Origin: Paracoccus fistulariae
Lineage (GTDB): Bacteria; Pseudomonadota; Alphaproteobacteria; Rhodobacterales; Rhodobacteraceae
Assembly (NCBI RefSeq): GCF_028553785.1
Contig: NZ_CP067136.1
Span: forward strand, 1,612,001-1,676,000
Length of the DNA stretch: 64,000 nucleotides
Direction: 5' to 3'
In this document: piece after piece, positions 1 to 10,582 of the stretch
Position numbering within the stretch: position 1 is the first letter of the stretch
How the letters are laid out: each line of letters opens with the position of its first letter
The notes under the pieces: generated by a model
What the model saw: the letters and a program-made list of their open reading frames with translations, nothing else
What the model was told of the DNA's origin: nothing
Databases searched by the model: none
Program-made: the position numbers and the translations under genes

Positions 1-36
1 CTCGACATCGCTTCCGCCCAGTTTCACACGCTTCAT
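1..36 (-). CDS. Aldo/keto reductase, N-terminal fragment cut by window edge
   Basis: Only the first 12 codons are inside the window. They read MKRVKLGGSDVE, the usual opening of Tas/YajO-type NADPH-dependent aldo/keto reductases (first beta strand, then the LG(x)S(D/G) turn). A GGAAAGGA ribosome-binding site sits a few bases upstream of the ATG at 36. It is on the same strand as the ABC importer genes upstream and could be the last gene of that unit, after an 89-bp gap. The family assignment rests on a short segment and is moderately sure. Confidence 0.55.
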   Translation of the reverse strand, partial: MKRVKLGGSDVE

Positions 37-125
37 CGGATTTCCTTTCCTTGCCATCGCAGCGGAAGCTAGCGATAACGCAGGCAGGTTCAAGGCCCCC
101 TTTTCCGCGTCGATGGCAGCGCGGA

Positions 126-878
<753 letters not shown>

Positions 879-905
879 GGCAGGCACCGTTGCAGCGGGG
901 GTTTT

Positions 906-947
906 GCACCCCCGCACCCCCGCAGGATATTTGGGCACAAAAGATGG
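906..947. repeat. Degenerate copy of the ATATTTGG-core intergenic repeat
   Basis: The short gap between the two ATPase genes contains GGATATTTGGGCAC followed by AAAAGA, preceded by two CCCCCGCA units. The same core is found in the two near-identical 65-bp repeats at 31661-31725 and 34505-34569 when those are read on the minus strand. Here only the core and the purine tail match. Confidence 0.5.
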
Positions 948-955
948 GGCATGGG

Positions 956-1843
956 TTAGAGCCCTCCGGGAAATTCGGTTTCGAGGCTTTCATCGAGCAG
1001 GTGGGGATCGCGCCAACTGTCCTGGCGTTGCAGCACCGGCAGGCGGTCGACCGGGTGGTCGAGGCGCGGCAGGCTGTTCAGCAGGCCTTGCGTATAGGGG
1101 TGGCGGGCCTGATGCAGATCCCTGGCGGCGAGGGTTTCGACGATCTGGCCTGCATACATGATCAACACCCGGTCGCAGAATTGGGCAACGAGGTTCAGGT
1201 CATGGCTGATGAAGATCAGCCCCATGCCGCGATCACGGACAAGGCGGTCCATGATATTGAGGACCTCGGTCCGGACCGAGACATCCAGGGCGCTGGTCGG
1301 TTCGTCGGCGATCAGGATCTCTGGGTCGGGGGCCAGCATCATCGCGATCATGATGCGTTGGCCCATACCGCCAGAGACCTCATGCGGATAGGCCCCCATG
1401 ACGCGTTCGGGATCGCGGATCTGCACCGCTTCGAGCATGTCGAGCGCCTTTTGCCGGGCGGCTTTCTTGCCGCCGCCCGCGTGGAGGCGATAGGCCTCGA
1501 TGATCTGGTCGCCGATGGTCATGACCGGGTTCAGGCTGAATTTCGGATCCTGCATCACCATGCTGATGCGGTTACCGCGGATATCCAGCATCTTGCGTTC
1601 GGGGAGGTTCAGGATCGACTGGCCTTCCAGATCCAGCCTGTCGGCGGTCACCTTGCCGGGCGGGCGGACCAGCCCCAGGATGGCGCGTCCGGTCATGGAT
1701 TTGCCACTGCCGGATTCGCCCACCACGCCCAGCCTTTCGCGCCCCAGATCGAAGCTGACGCCGCGGACGGCATCGAAGACGCCTTGGCGCGTGGGAAAGC
1801 TGACCCGCAGGTTGCGGATCGACAGCATGGGTGTTTGCGTCAT
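956..1843 (-). CDS. Peptide/nickel-type ABC importer, ATP-binding subunit (DppD/OppD-like)
   Basis: First of two ATPases of the importer, 295 residues. Walker A GESGSGKS lies at 42-49, the Q-loop MVMQDP near 95, the signature is a variant VSGGMGQR near 160, and Walker B is ILIADEPTSALD near 180. The start overlaps the stop of the upstream permease by four bases (ATGA), indicating translational coupling. Paired distinct ATPases (D and F type) are characteristic of the Dpp/Opp family. Confidence 0.88.
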   Translation of the reverse strand: MTQTPMLSIRNLRVSFPTRQGVFDAVRGVSFDLGRERLGVVGESGSGKSMTGRAILGLVRPPGKVTADRLDLEGQSILNLPERKMLDIRGNRISMVMQDPKFSLNPVMTIGDQIIEAYRLHAGGGKKAARQKALDMLEAVQIRDPERVMGAYPHEVSGGMGQRIMIAMMLAPDPEILIADEPTSALDVSVRTEVLNIMDRLVRDRGMGLIFISHDLNLVAQFCDRVLIMYAGQIVETLAARDLHQARHPYTQGLLNSLPRLDHPVDRLPVLQRQDSWRDPHLLDESLETEFPGGL

Positions 1844-2763
1844 GTCTTGGCCTCTTTCGGATCAAGCACGTCGCGCAGCCCGTCGCCCAGCAGGTTGAAG
1901 GCCAGCGAGACGATGAAGATGGCCAGACCCGGCATCGCCGCGACCCACCAGAAATCGAGGATATAGATGCGCCCGTCCGAAATCATCGCCCCCCATTCCG
2001 GCATGGGTGGCTGCGCGCCGAGGCCCAGAAAGCCCAGTCCCGCAGCCGAAAGGATGATCCCCGCCATATCCAGCGCCACCCGGACAATGAGCGAGCTGAT
2101 GCAGAGCGGCCAGATATGGCGGATCAGCAGCCGCATCGGTCCGGCGCCCTGCAATCGGGCGGCGGCGATGAAATCGGCCTTGCGGATGGTCAGCGTCTCG
2201 GCCCGGGCAAGTCGCGCATAGGGCGGCCAGGCGGTCAGGGCCAGCGCCAGCACCGCATTGCCGATGCCCGGTCCAAGCGCCGCCACGAAGGCCAGCGCCA
2301 GGATCAGCTTGGGGAAGGCCAGAAAGATATCGGTAATGCGCATCAGCGCCTGATCGACCCAGCCGCCGGTGAAGCCTGCGACGGTGCCGATGAAGAGGCC
2401 GATCACCGGCGCGATCAGCGCCACGGTGCCGACGATGAACAGCGTGATGCGCGAGCCATAGATCAGCCGCGACAGGATATCGCGGCCAAGCGCATCCGTG
2501 CCCAGCCAATGTTCGGCGGAGGGCGGTTGCAACCGGCCCGCGAGGTTTTGCGAAAACGGGCTTTGTGGCGCCAGCCAGGGCGCGAAGATCGCCATGCCGA
2601 TCAGCAGGATCAGGATGATCAGCCCCAGCATGGCCAGCTTGTTGGCGCGGAAGGTCAGCCAGCCCTGATAGAAGGCGCCAAGCCGTGCCTGACGCCGGGT
2701 CTGGGGCGCATCTGTCAGCAGCCAGTCGCGCAGGCTTTGCGGATCTTGGGATATATCGCTCAT
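1840..2763 (-). CDS. Peptide/nickel-type ABC importer, inner-membrane permease (DppC-like)
   Basis: A 307-residue inner-membrane protein with an N-terminal cytoplasmic stretch, one leading membrane helix (NKLAMLGLIILILLIG), the extracytoplasmic HWLGTDALGRDILSRLIYGSR segment typical of DppC/OppC proteins, and five further helices. The EAA loop that docks on the ATPase is at RAETLTIRKADFIAAARLQGAGPMR. It overlaps the genes on both sides by four bases. Confidence 0.88.
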   Translation of the reverse strand: MSDISQDPQSLRDWLLTDAPQTRRQARLGAFYQGWLTFRANKLAMLGLIILILLIGMAIFAPWLAPQSPFSQNLAGRLQPPSAEHWLGTDALGRDILSRLIYGSRITLFIVGTVALIAPVIGLFIGTVAGFTGGWVDQALMRITDIFLAFPKLILALAFVAALGPGIGNAVLALALTAWPPYARLARAETLTIRKADFIAAARLQGAGPMRLLIRHIWPLCISSLIVRVALDMAGIILSAAGLGFLGLGAQPPMPEWGAMISDGRIYILDFWWVAAMPGLAIFIVSLAFNLLGDGLRDVLDPKEAKT

Positions 2764-3848
2764 GTCGACCTCGGATCCAGCACGCGATACAGCAGATCGC
2801 TGAGAAGGTTCAGTGTCACGAAGCAGACGCCGATCACGATCGTGCCGCCCAGAACGGCGTTCATATCGCCGGCCAGAAGGGCCTTGGTGATATATTGGCC
2901 CAGACCGGGCCAGCTGAAGATGATCTCGGTCAGGACCGACCCTTCCAGAAGCGATCCGAAGGACAGCGCGATCACGGTGACCAGCGGGATGGCGATATTG
3001 CGAAAGGCGTGTCGCCAGATCACCTTGCGCTCTGGCAGGCCCTTGACGCGGGCGGTGGTGATATATTCCGCCGACAGCTGTTCCAGCATGAAGCTGCGGG
3101 TCATGCGGCTGATATAGGCCAGGCTGTAATAGCCCAGCAGGCTGGCGGGCAGAATGATATGGCTGAAGGCGTCCCTGAACGCCGCCCAGTCGCGTGCCAG
3201 CAGGGAATCGATCAGGATCATGCCGGTGACATCGGGCACCATGCCGTCATAGATGATGCCCTGCCTGCCCGGCCCGCCGACCCAGCCGAGGATGCCGTAA
3301 AAGATCAGCAGACCCATCAGGCCCAGCCAGAAGATCGGCATGGAATATCCGATCAGCGCAACGACCCGCGCGACCTGATCGATCCACCCGCCCCGACGGG
3401 CGGCGGCGATGACGCCCAGGGGCACACCGACCAGAACGCCGATCAACGTGCCCAATGTGGCCAGTTCGACCGTGGCCGGAAAGACGCGCCTGATATCGTC
3501 AACCACCAGTTGCCCGGTCGAGATCGAGCGACCGAAATCGCCGCTGAGCACATCCGACAGATAGCGCACGAACTGAATATAAAGCGGCTGGTCCAGACCC
3601 ATGGCCTGATAGGCGGCGTCATATTGCGCCTGCGTGGCGCGGTCGCCGACCACTTTCAGTACCGGATCCACGGGCATGACGCGCCCGATAATGAAGGTGA
3701 CCAGCAGCAGGCCCAGAAGCGTCAGGGCCAGCGACAGGATCGTGCCGCCGATGCTGCGCAGGCGGCGGCGCCGCGCGGCGCTGCGGTCTGAGGGGGTTGG
3801 CGGCGGGGTCGTGCCCCGCCCGCCGGTATCGGTATCGGTGCTGGCCAA
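2760..3848 (-). CDS. Peptide/nickel-type ABC importer, inner-membrane permease (DppB-like)
   Basis: A 362-residue permease with an Arg-rich N-terminal tail, a first helix (GGTILSLALTLLGLLLVTF), the DppB-type PVDPVLKVVGDRAT periplasmic segment, an EAA loop (EYITTARVKGLPERKVIWRHAFRN) and a C-terminal FSWPGLGQY motif. The only plausible start is TTG at 3848, four bases after the stop of the binding-protein gene, with AAGGGCG further upstream. The next in-frame ATG lies inside the first membrane segment. Confidence 0.85.
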   Translation of the reverse strand: MASTDTDTGGRGTTPPPTPSDRSAARRRRLRSIGGTILSLALTLLGLLLVTFIIGRVMPVDPVLKVVGDRATQAQYDAAYQAMGLDQPLYIQFVRYLSDVLSGDFGRSISTGQLVVDDIRRVFPATVELATLGTLIGVLVGVPLGVIAAARRGGWIDQVARVVALIGYSMPIFWLGLMGLLIFYGILGWVGGPGRQGIIYDGMVPDVTGMILIDSLLARDWAAFRDAFSHIILPASLLGYYSLAYISRMTRSFMLEQLSAEYITTARVKGLPERKVIWRHAFRNIAIPLVTVIALSFGSLLEGSVLTEIIFSWPGLGQYITKALLAGDMNAVLGGTIVIGVCFVTLNLLSDLLYRVLDPRST

Positions 3849-3851
3849 GGC

Positions 3852-5450
3852 TTATTCGCCCTTGGTCACTTGCCAATACATGGCCGAGGTGACCGCCCGG
3901 CCAGAGTTCCAGTTCTCGACATTGTCGCGCAGGCCGGTGGCCTCGATCCGCTGGAACATCGGGATCAGCGGCGCCTCGGCCTGATACTGCTTTTGCAGCT
4001 CGACATACATGTCGGCGCGTTTGGCGGTGTCCTGTTCCAGCGTCGCGGCCACGGTGGCCTGGCCCATCGCCTCGGGCACGGCATAGGCGTTGCGCCATGC
4101 CAGCAGACCGGTCGCCTTCGCCTCATCGCTGTTATCGGGGTTATAGGCGAAGGTCGCGGCATTGGTGTTGGGATCGGCGTAATCCGGGCCCCATTCGCCG
4201 ATGAAGATCGGCACCTCGCGGGCGCGATAGGCGTCCAGCACCTGCGCGCCGGTCATCTGCTGGATATTCAGCGTGATCCCGACCTCTGCCATCGAGGCCT
4301 GCAGCGCCTGCGCCACATCGACATATTCGCGCAGATCGCGGACATTGGTGGTGATCTCGCCCGAGGTGATGCCTGCATCGGTCAGGATCTGCTTGGCCTT
4401 TTCGGGATCATAGCTATAGGGCATGTCGTCCAGCGCACCCAGATAGCCCTTGGGCAGGAAGGACTGATGCGGCACGAAGGTGCCCTTCAGCAGCGTGCCC
4501 GCGATGCCTTCGTAATTGACCAGATATTTCATCGCCTCGATCATGGCCGGGTTCGACAGAAGCTCGTTCTTCTGGTTCAGGCCCATATACATCATGCGGC
4601 CGCGCGGCTCGTCCTGGATCTTGACGCCATCGGCGCCCGAGACGCCCTCGACATCCGTGGGCGACAGGCTGCGCGCCACGTCGATATCGCCCTGTTCCAG
4701 CAACAGACGCTGGGCGCTGGATTCGGGGATGTTGCGCACGATGACGCGCTTCATCTCGGGCGCGCCGCCGAAATAATCCTCGTAGGCGGTCAGTTGCACG
4801 GCCTCATTCGGACGCCAGCCGGCCAGTGTATAGGGGCCGGAACCGGCCTCATTCGTGTTCAGCCAGGCATGGCCGTAATCGTCACCCTCGGCATTGGCCA
4901 TGACCAGTTCCTTGTCCACCACGCTGGCGACCTTGGCCGTCAGGCAGTTCAGCACGAAGCTGGGCGCATAGGGCTGATCCAGATGCAGGGTCAGGCTGCT
5001 GTCATCGAAGGTGATCTTTTCATCGACATTTTCGGGGGTAAAGCCGAATTGCGTCAGGATGAAGGAAGGCGTCTGGTCCAGCTTGACCGCGCGTTGCAGC
5101 GACCAGGCCGCATCCTCGGCCCGGACCGGATTGCCGGAATGGAAGGTCACGCCGTCGCGGATGCGGAAGGTGATCGACATGCCGTCATCGCTGACTTCCC
5201 AGCTTTCGGCAAGGCTGGGCTGAAAGCCCGCATCCAGATCCATCGGATCGAATTCGACCAGGCGGCTATAGGTGTTGTTATTGACGTCATTGCCCGCAAA
5301 TTCAAAGGTTTGCGCAGGATCAAGACTGATGATGTCGTCAATCGCATGGGCAACGACCAGCGTATCGGCGGGGGTTTCCGCATAGGCGGCAGGCGCGATC
5401 GCCAAAGCCGAGGCCAACAGAATCGCACGCGGGGTCAGCAGATGTCGCAT
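3852..5450 (-). CDS. Peptide/nickel/opine ABC importer, periplasmic substrate-binding protein (SBP_bac_5 family)
   Basis: The extracytoplasmic receptor of the importer, about 532 residues, normal for this family. Residues 1-22 form a Sec signal peptide (RHLLTPRAILLASALAIAPAAYA, cleavage likely after AYA). The mature protein begins ETPADTLVVAHAID, followed by the family motifs VEFDPMDLDAGFQPSLAESWEVSDDG and FRIRDGVTFHSG. The ATG at 5450 is preferred over that at 5456 because AGGGAG then lies seven bases upstream. It leads the operon and is followed after three bases by the first permease. The 172-bp gap to SURF1 presumably holds its promoter; no clear -35/-10 pair was identified. Confidence 0.88.
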   Translation of the reverse strand: MRHLLTPRAILLASALAIAPAAYAETPADTLVVAHAIDDIISLDPAQTFEFAGNDVNNNTYSRLVEFDPMDLDAGFQPSLAESWEVSDDGMSITFRIRDGVTFHSGNPVRAEDAAWSLQRAVKLDQTPSFILTQFGFTPENVDEKITFDDSSLTLHLDQPYAPSFVLNCLTAKVASVVDKELVMANAEGDDYGHAWLNTNEAGSGPYTLAGWRPNEAVQLTAYEDYFGGAPEMKRVIVRNIPESSAQRLLLEQGDIDVARSLSPTDVEGVSGADGVKIQDEPRGRMMYMGLNQKNELLSNPAMIEAMKYLVNYEGIAGTLLKGTFVPHQSFLPKGYLGALDDMPYSYDPEKAKQILTDAGITSGEITTNVRDLREYVDVAQALQASMAEVGITLNIQQMTGAQVLDAYRAREVPIFIGEWGPDYADPNTNAATFAYNPDNSDEAKATGLLAWRNAYAVPEAMGQATVAATLEQDTAKRADMYVELQKQYQAEAPLIPMFQRIEATGLRDNVENWNSGRAVTSAMYWQVTKGE

Positions 5451-5622
5451 TCTCATTCTCCCTGAGGTTCGCCCGTCTTTTTCAGCACCGGGCCATTCTG
5501 AGGAGAAAGTTGGCGTAACAACAACCCGCTGGCAAGCCTTGTCTCTTGCGATGTGGAAAATACCGGGCATTGCGAAGATGCGCGTGATCGGCCTGCCCGG
5601 CTGAGCGGCACCTGCCGGTCTG

Positions 5623-6336
5623 TCAGATCTCGGACGGGTCGCGCGTGGTGCGGCGCAGGGCAAAAACGGTCAGGGCGATTGTGCCGATGGCCATGGCGAA
5701 CCAGGTCAGCGCATAGCTGAGATGCGGGTTGCGGAAGCTGATGATGGTCAGCCCGCCGATCGGCTGTGCGTCCGAAATGCGCTGTGCGTCGATGAAATAG
5801 GGCGCGGCATTCTGGATCCCCGCCTGACGCGCCATCGCTGCCGTGTCGCGCGAATACCAGCGGCCTGCCGCCGGATCATTGTCGCGCAGGAAGGCACCGT
5901 CAGGCTGGCTCATCCGCAACAGGCCTGTCACCGTCACCTTGCCCATGGGCAGGGGCCGGTCGTCGCGCCGGTCGGCGGCAACGAAGCCGCGATTGACCAG
6001 CACCGTCCAGCCCTGATCCGCGACCAGTGGCGTCATCACCCAGAAGCCCGCCCCACGTTCAGTGACGGCCTGAACCAGCCTGTCCTGATCCGGAACATAT
6101 CTGCCGCTGACCTGCACCGGCAGGTATTCGGCATTTTCCGGGGTCAACCCCGCCCAATCGGCGGGACCGGGGGCCGCAACCGGATCCTGCGTCACGCGCG
6201 CATCCACCCGCGCGATCAGATCCAGCTTCCAGCCAAGGCGCTGGACCTGCCAGATGCCCAGGCCCAGAAACAGCGCCGTTGCAAGGGCAGCGCAGGTCAC
6301 AAAGACCGCATGCCCCCGCAAAATCGCAAGGCTCAC
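5623..6336 (-). CDS. SURF1 family oxidase assembly protein
   Basis: A 237-residue inner-membrane protein with one helix at each end (residues about 10-28 and 205-226) around a periplasmic domain. SURF1 landmarks are visible: GIWQVQRL after the first helix, PVQVSGRY, GWTVLVNRGFV in the middle, and a C-terminal FRNPHLSYALTWFAMA. SURF1 proteins help insert heme into haem-copper oxidases. The start overlaps cyoD by four bases (ATGA), so it is the last gene of the cyo operon and probably serves this quinol oxidase. Confidence 0.88.
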   Translation of the reverse strand: MSLAILRGHAVFVTCAALATALFLGLGIWQVQRLGWKLDLIARVDARVTQDPVAAPGPADWAGLTPENAEYLPVQVSGRYVPDQDRLVQAVTERGAGFWVMTPLVADQGWTVLVNRGFVAADRRDDRPLPMGKVTVTGLLRMSQPDGAFLRDNDPAAGRWYSRDTAAMARQAGIQNAAPYFIDAQRISDAQPIGGLTIISFRNPHLSYALTWFAMAIGTIALTVFALRRTTRDPSEI

Positions 6337-6725
6337 GATCCGATGCCTAGGGCCTCGTGATCCATGGTCGGCATCATATTCGTGTTCATGTGATACATGA
6401 CCCAGATCGAGCCAGCCAGAACCACCACAAGGATGATGATGGTGAAAACCATCGACATGAAGGTCCAGCCCTCATCGCTGCGGGTGTTCATATGCAGGAA
6501 ATAGATCATGTGGACCACGATCTGCACGGCGGCGAACCCGACCACCAGCAGCACGGTCATCAGGCGGCTTTCCAGCCCGCCCGACATGACCACGGCAAAG
6601 GGGATCGCCGTCAGGATGACCGACAGCACGAACCCGGTGAAATAGGATTTGTAGCTGCCGTGGTCATAGCCGTTGGCGGCATGGTCATCGGTCTGATGAT
6701 GCGCGTCCTGAGTATGTACAGACAT
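6333..6725 (-). CDS. cyoD: Cytochrome o ubiquinol oxidase subunit IV
   Basis: A 130-residue protein with a His-rich N-terminus and three membrane helices (about 28-50, 56-78, 90-112). The segment YFTGFVLSVILTAIPFAVVMSG and the AAVQIVVHMIYFLHMN motif are diagnostic for CyoD. It is a small structural subunit of the bo3 quinol oxidase. Its start touches the stop of cyoC by one base. Confidence 0.92.
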   Translation of the reverse strand: MSVHTQDAHHQTDDHAANGYDHGSYKSYFTGFVLSVILTAIPFAVVMSGGLESRLMTVLLVVGFAAVQIVVHMIYFLHMNTRSDEGWTFMSMVFTIIILVVVLAGSIWVMYHMNTNMMPTMDHEALGIGS

Positions 6726-7342
6726 CAGATCATCCCTATCAGATAGACAAAGGTAAAGACGCCGATCCAGACGACATCAAGGAAGTGCCAGAACATCGAC
6801 AGGCACATCATCCGCCGCTGGTTCGCCGGGATCAGCCCGCGCTGCGCGATCTGCACCATCAGCGTCACCAGCCAGATCGACCCGAAGGTCACATGCAGGC
6901 CGTGTGTGCCGACCAGCGCGAAAAAGGCCGACAGAAAGGCCGAACGCTGCGGTCCCGCGCCCTCGTGGATCAGGTGGCTGAACTCGTAGATCTCGACCGA
7001 GAGGAAGGCCAGACCAAAGAGTAGCGTCACCCCCAGCCACATCAGGGTGCTGGTCTTGTTGCCCTTGAACATCGCCAGCATGGCAAAACCGAAGGTGATC
7101 GAGGATATCAGCAGAAATGCAGTGTTCAGCGCAACCAGGTTCAGGTCGAACAAATCCTTCGGCGCGGGCCCGGCCGCAAAGGCCCCCGCAAGCACGCCAT
7201 AAACCGCGAACAGAACCGCGAACATCAGGCAATCGCTCATCAGGTAGACCCAGAAGCCGATACCGGTCGAGGCACCCTCTTCATGGTGATGGGGGTCGGT
7301 TTCCCAGAATTCACCCGGTGATGTGGTGTGAATCGCGCTCAT
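6725..7342 (-). CDS. cyoC: Cytochrome o ubiquinol oxidase subunit III
   Basis: A 205-residue membrane protein with five predicted helices. It opens with a soluble stretch ([13 protein letters not shown]) and continues [20 protein letters not shown], the conserved first helix of CyoC. Also present are the HGLHVTFG segment in helix III-IV and [22 protein letters not shown] at the C-terminus. It follows cyoB after three bases. Confidence 0.93.
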   Translation of the reverse strand: MSAIHTTSPGEFWETDPHHHEEGASTGIGFWVYLMSDCLMFAVLFAVYGVLAGAFAAGPAPKDLFDLNLVALNTAFLLISSITFGFAMLAMFKGNKTSTLMWLGVTLLFGLAFLSVEIYEFSHLIHEGAGPQRSAFLSAFFALVGTHGLHVTFGSIWLVTLMVQIAQRGLIPANQRRMMCLSMFWHFLDVVWIGVFTFVYLIGMI

Positions 7343-7345
7343 GTC

Positions 7346-9349
7346 TCAGGCCCCCAATGCTGCAAGTTCGCGGTCGCGCTGATCCTCGGTCTCGCGGACC
7401 TCTTCGACCGGGATGTAATAGTCGCGGTTGTAGTTGAAGGTATGCGCAATCGCGACCACGACGATCCCCAGGAAGGACAGCGCCGCCAGCCACCACATGT
7501 ACCAGACCAGCGCAAAGCCGCAGATGGTGGACAGCGCGGCGATCACCACCCCGGTCCCGGTGTTGCGCGGCATGTGGATCGGCAGATAGGGCGCCTTTGG
7601 CCGGGTCTGGCCGAACCGCTTCATATCCCACCAGACGTCCAGACCATAGCAGACCGGCGTGAAGGCAAAGTTGTAATGCGGCGGCGGCGAAGAGGTCGCC
7701 CATTCCAGCGTCCTGCCATCCCAGGGATCGCCCGAGACATCCTCCAGCGCCTCGCGGTCGCGGATCGAGACATAGAACTGGATCAGCATCGCCAGGATAC
7801 CGGCCGCGATCACGGCGGCGCCGATGGCCGCGACGATGAACCAGATCTGCAGGCTGGGATCGTCAAAGACCCGCATCCGGCGCGTCACGCCCATCAGGCC
7901 CAGCACGTAAAGCGGGCCAAAGGCCAGCCAGAAGCCCACATTCCAGCAGATCAGCGACACCATGCCCCAGAATCGGTTCAGCCGGAAGCCAAAGGCCTTG
8001 GGCCACCAGAAATTCACCGCCGCAAAGCAGCCGAACAGCACGCCGCCAATGATCACGTTATGGAAATGCGCCACCAGGAACAGCGAGTTGTGCAGCACGA
8101 AATCCGCCGGCGGCACGGCCAGCAGCACGCCGGTCAGACCGCCAATGACAAAAGTGAACATGAAGGACACCGCCCACAGCATCGGCAGCTCGAACCGGAT
8201 CTTGCCGCGATACATGGTGAACAGCCAGTTGAACATCTTGGCCCCGGTCGGGATCGAGATGATCATCGTGGTGATCCCGAAGAACGAGTTCACCGTCGCC
8301 CCTGCCCCCATGGTGAAGAAGTGGTGCAGCCAGACCAGATAGGACAGGATGGTGATGCAGACCGTCGCATAGACCATCGAGGTATAGCCGAACAGACGCT
8401 TGCCGCTGAAGGTCGAGACGACCTCGGAAAAGACGCCGAACAGCGGCAGGATGAGGATATAAACCTCGGGGTGGCCCCAGATCCAGATGAGGTTGATATA
8501 CATCATCGGATTGCCACCAAGGTCATTGGTGAAGAAATTCGTGCCCAGATAGCGGTCCAGCGTCAGCAGGATCAGCGTCATGGTCAGCACCGGGAAGGTG
8601 GCGACGATCAGCACATTGGTGCAGAGCGCGGTCCAGGTGAAGACCGGCATCCGCATCATGGTCATGCCGGGGCAGCGCATCTTCAGGATCGTGACCAGCA
8701 GGTTGATCCCCGACAGGGTCGTGCCGACGCCCGCGACCTGCAGGCCCCAGATGTAATAATCCACCCCGACCCAGGGGCTGTAACCGATGCCTGACAGCGG
8801 CGGAAAGGCCAGCCATCCGGTCTGGGCAAACTCACCGATGAAAAGCGACGCCATGACCAGCACCGCACCGCCCACCGTCATCCAGAACGAGAAATTGTTC
8901 AGGAAGGGAAAGGATACGTCGCGGGCGCCGATCTGCAGCGGCACGATATAGTTCATCAAACCGGTGACGAAGGGCATCGCCACGAAGAAGATCATGATGA
9001 CGCCATGCGCCGTGAAGATCTGGTCGTAGTGATGGGCGTTCAGATAGCCCTCGGAGCCGCCAAAGGCCCAGACCTGCTGGATCCGCATCATGATCGCGTC
9101 CGCAAACCCGCGCAGCAGCATGATGATCGCCAGCACCAGATACATGATGCCGATTTTCTTGTGGTCCACCGAGGTGAACCATTCATGCCACAAATAGCCC
9201 CACAGCCTGTATTTGGTCAGCACCGCCAGCAGCGCGACCCCAAGGATCGCAACCACGACAAAGGTGGCCCAGACGATGGGTTCTTGCGGGATGGCACCGA
9301 AATTCAGGCGCCCGAAGAGGAAGGTTGTCTCGTTACTTGGAATAGCCAT
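7346..9349 (-). CDS. cyoB: Cytochrome o ubiquinol oxidase subunit I (catalytic)
   Basis: The haem-copper catalytic subunit, 667 residues, the same size as E. coli CyoB. It oxidises ubiquinol, reduces O2 to water and pumps protons. By alignment from memory with the E. coli enzyme, R80, D84 and H107 correspond to the quinone-site residues, H115 (TAHG) is a low-spin haem ligand, H293 and Y297 (WGHPEVY) and H342/H343 (WLHHFF) are CuB ligands and the cross-linked Tyr, and H428/H430 (VAHFHNV) bind the haems. All are present, so the enzyme should be functional. Confidence 0.96.
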   Translation of the reverse strand: MAIPSNETTFLFGRLNFGAIPQEPIVWATFVVVAILGVALLAVLTKYRLWGYLWHEWFTSVDHKKIGIMYLVLAIIMLLRGFADAIMMRIQQVWAFGGSEGYLNAHHYDQIFTAHGVIMIFFVAMPFVTGLMNYIVPLQIGARDVSFPFLNNFSFWMTVGGAVLVMASLFIGEFAQTGWLAFPPLSGIGYSPWVGVDYYIWGLQVAGVGTTLSGINLLVTILKMRCPGMTMMRMPVFTWTALCTNVLIVATFPVLTMTLILLTLDRYLGTNFFTNDLGGNPMMYINLIWIWGHPEVYILILPLFGVFSEVVSTFSGKRLFGYTSMVYATVCITILSYLVWLHHFFTMGAGATVNSFFGITTMIISIPTGAKMFNWLFTMYRGKIRFELPMLWAVSFMFTFVIGGLTGVLLAVPPADFVLHNSLFLVAHFHNVIIGGVLFGCFAAVNFWWPKAFGFRLNRFWGMVSLICWNVGFWLAFGPLYVLGLMGVTRRMRVFDDPSLQIWFIVAAIGAAVIAAGILAMLIQFYVSIRDREALEDVSGDPWDGRTLEWATSSPPPHYNFAFTPVCYGLDVWWDMKRFGQTRPKAPYLPIHMPRNTGTGVVIAALSTICGFALVWYMWWLAALSFLGIVVVAIAHTFNYNRDYYIPVEEVRETEDQRDRELAALGA

Positions 9350-9361
9350 GTCGTGATCCGG

Positions 9362-10582
9362 TTAAAGGTTCCGATCCACGCCGGCGTCCGGCGCTGTCTG
9401 CGTAAAATCATTCGGGGTCGTCTGCTTGAAGATCCCCTCGGGCTGCGGCAGGGCACGGCTGCGCAGCGGCGTCGGATCGCGCAGCGGCGTGACCTTCTTG
9501 CGCTGCGATGCGGCAAACATCTGCTCCAGCTCGTCCACGGTGCAGATGCCCGCCACCTGGAAGGGATCCCAGCCCAGCACCGGGCGCGCGGTGCCGCGGC
9601 GTTCGTATTTGTCATAGGTCAGGGCCTGCACGTTCACGGTCCCTTCAAGCCCCATCCCGCCAGCCCGATCACGGGCCATCATCTCGGCCATGCACATCTT
9701 GCCTTCCTCGACACACATGTTCACGGCGCGCTGGAACAATTGCGGATCGACCCTGGAAAAGGCCATCGGATCGACGTTTTCGGTCGGCTTTTCCAGTTCA
9801 AGATAGCGGGCACGATCCAGCGTCTGGTCGCTGTCCTCCAGCTTGGCGATCCATTCGTCGAAACCGGCCTGATCGCGGGCCATGGCGGTGAAGTTCATAC
9901 CGGAAAAACCCGCGCCCGAATAATGCGAGGCGATGCCGTGATAGTCGCCCGGCTCGTTGAAGACGCCGTGCAGCTTGGTCTCCATCCCCGGCATGGCATA
10001 GATCATCCCGGCCATCGCAGGGATGTAGAACGCATTCATCACCGTCGAGGAGGTCAGCGTGAATTCGATCGGCCGGTCGACCGGGGCGGCCATCTCATTG
10101 ACCGATGCCACGTTATATTCGGGATAGATGAACAGCCATTTCCAATCCAGCGCCACAACCTGAACCTGCAGGGGCTCTTTGGCGACGACCTCTTGCGGGG
10201 TTCCGTCCAGATGGGTCGCGGTTTCGATCTGCAACGGGCGGTAGGGATCCAGCAGATGCGTGCCAACCCAGGTCAGCGCGCCCAGGGTAATAATGATCAG
10301 CAGCGGAATCGCCCAGATCACCAGTTCCAGCTTGGTCGAGTGATCCCAGTCCGGCTCATAGGTCGCATCCTTGTTCTTGGCCCGGTAATGCCAGGCGAAC
10401 AGGCCGGTCATCAGCATGACGGGGATGATGATGACCAGCATCAGCAAGGTCGAGATCACCAGCAAATCCCGCTGCTGCGCGGCCACATCGCCCGAGGGCG
10501 ACAGCACGACCGGCTTACATGCCGTCACGGCCAGCGCCAGAAACAACCAGGAAATTCGTTTGAGTGTCTTTGCCAAATTCAT
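9362..10582 (-). CDS. cyoA: Cytochrome o ubiquinol oxidase subunit II, lipoprotein with long C-terminal extension
   Basis: Subunit II of the quinol oxidase. A lipoprotein signal ends VTAC with the lipidated Cys at 22. Two membrane helices lie near 41-63 and 84-106, followed by a periplasmic cupredoxin domain with LDWKWLFIYPE and STVMNAFYIPAM. No CuA ligand set (two Cys and two His) is present, as expected for a quinol rather than cytochrome c oxidase. At 406 residues it is about 90 longer than E. coli CyoA; the extra C-terminal part (after about 315) follows a Cys-containing stretch with C290, C297 and C347. First gene of the cyo operon. Confidence 0.93.
   Translation of the reverse strand: MNLAKTLKRISWLFLALAVTACKPVVLSPSGDVAAQQRDLLVISTLLMLVIIIPVMLMTGLFAWHYRAKNKDATYEPDWDHSTKLELVIWAIPLLIIITLGALTWVGTHLLDPYRPLQIETATHLDGTPQEVVAKEPLQVQVVALDWKWLFIYPEYNVASVNEMAAPVDRPIEFTLTSSTVMNAFYIPAMAGMIYAMPGMETKLHGVFNEPGDYHGIASHYSGAGFSGMNFTAMARDQAGFDEWIAKLEDSDQTLDRARYLELEKPTENVDPMAFSRVDPQLFQRAVNMCVEEGKMCMAEMMARDRAGGMGLEGTVNVQALTYDKYERRGTARPVLGWDPFQVAGICTVDELEQMFAASQRKKVTPLRDPTPLRSRALPQPEGIFKQTTPNDFTQTAPDAGVDRNL

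Noticed and set aside
7328..8794. A 488-codon plus-strand frame opposite cyoB
   Set aside because: The composition is typical of antisense shadow frames, and cyoB keeps every catalytic residue.
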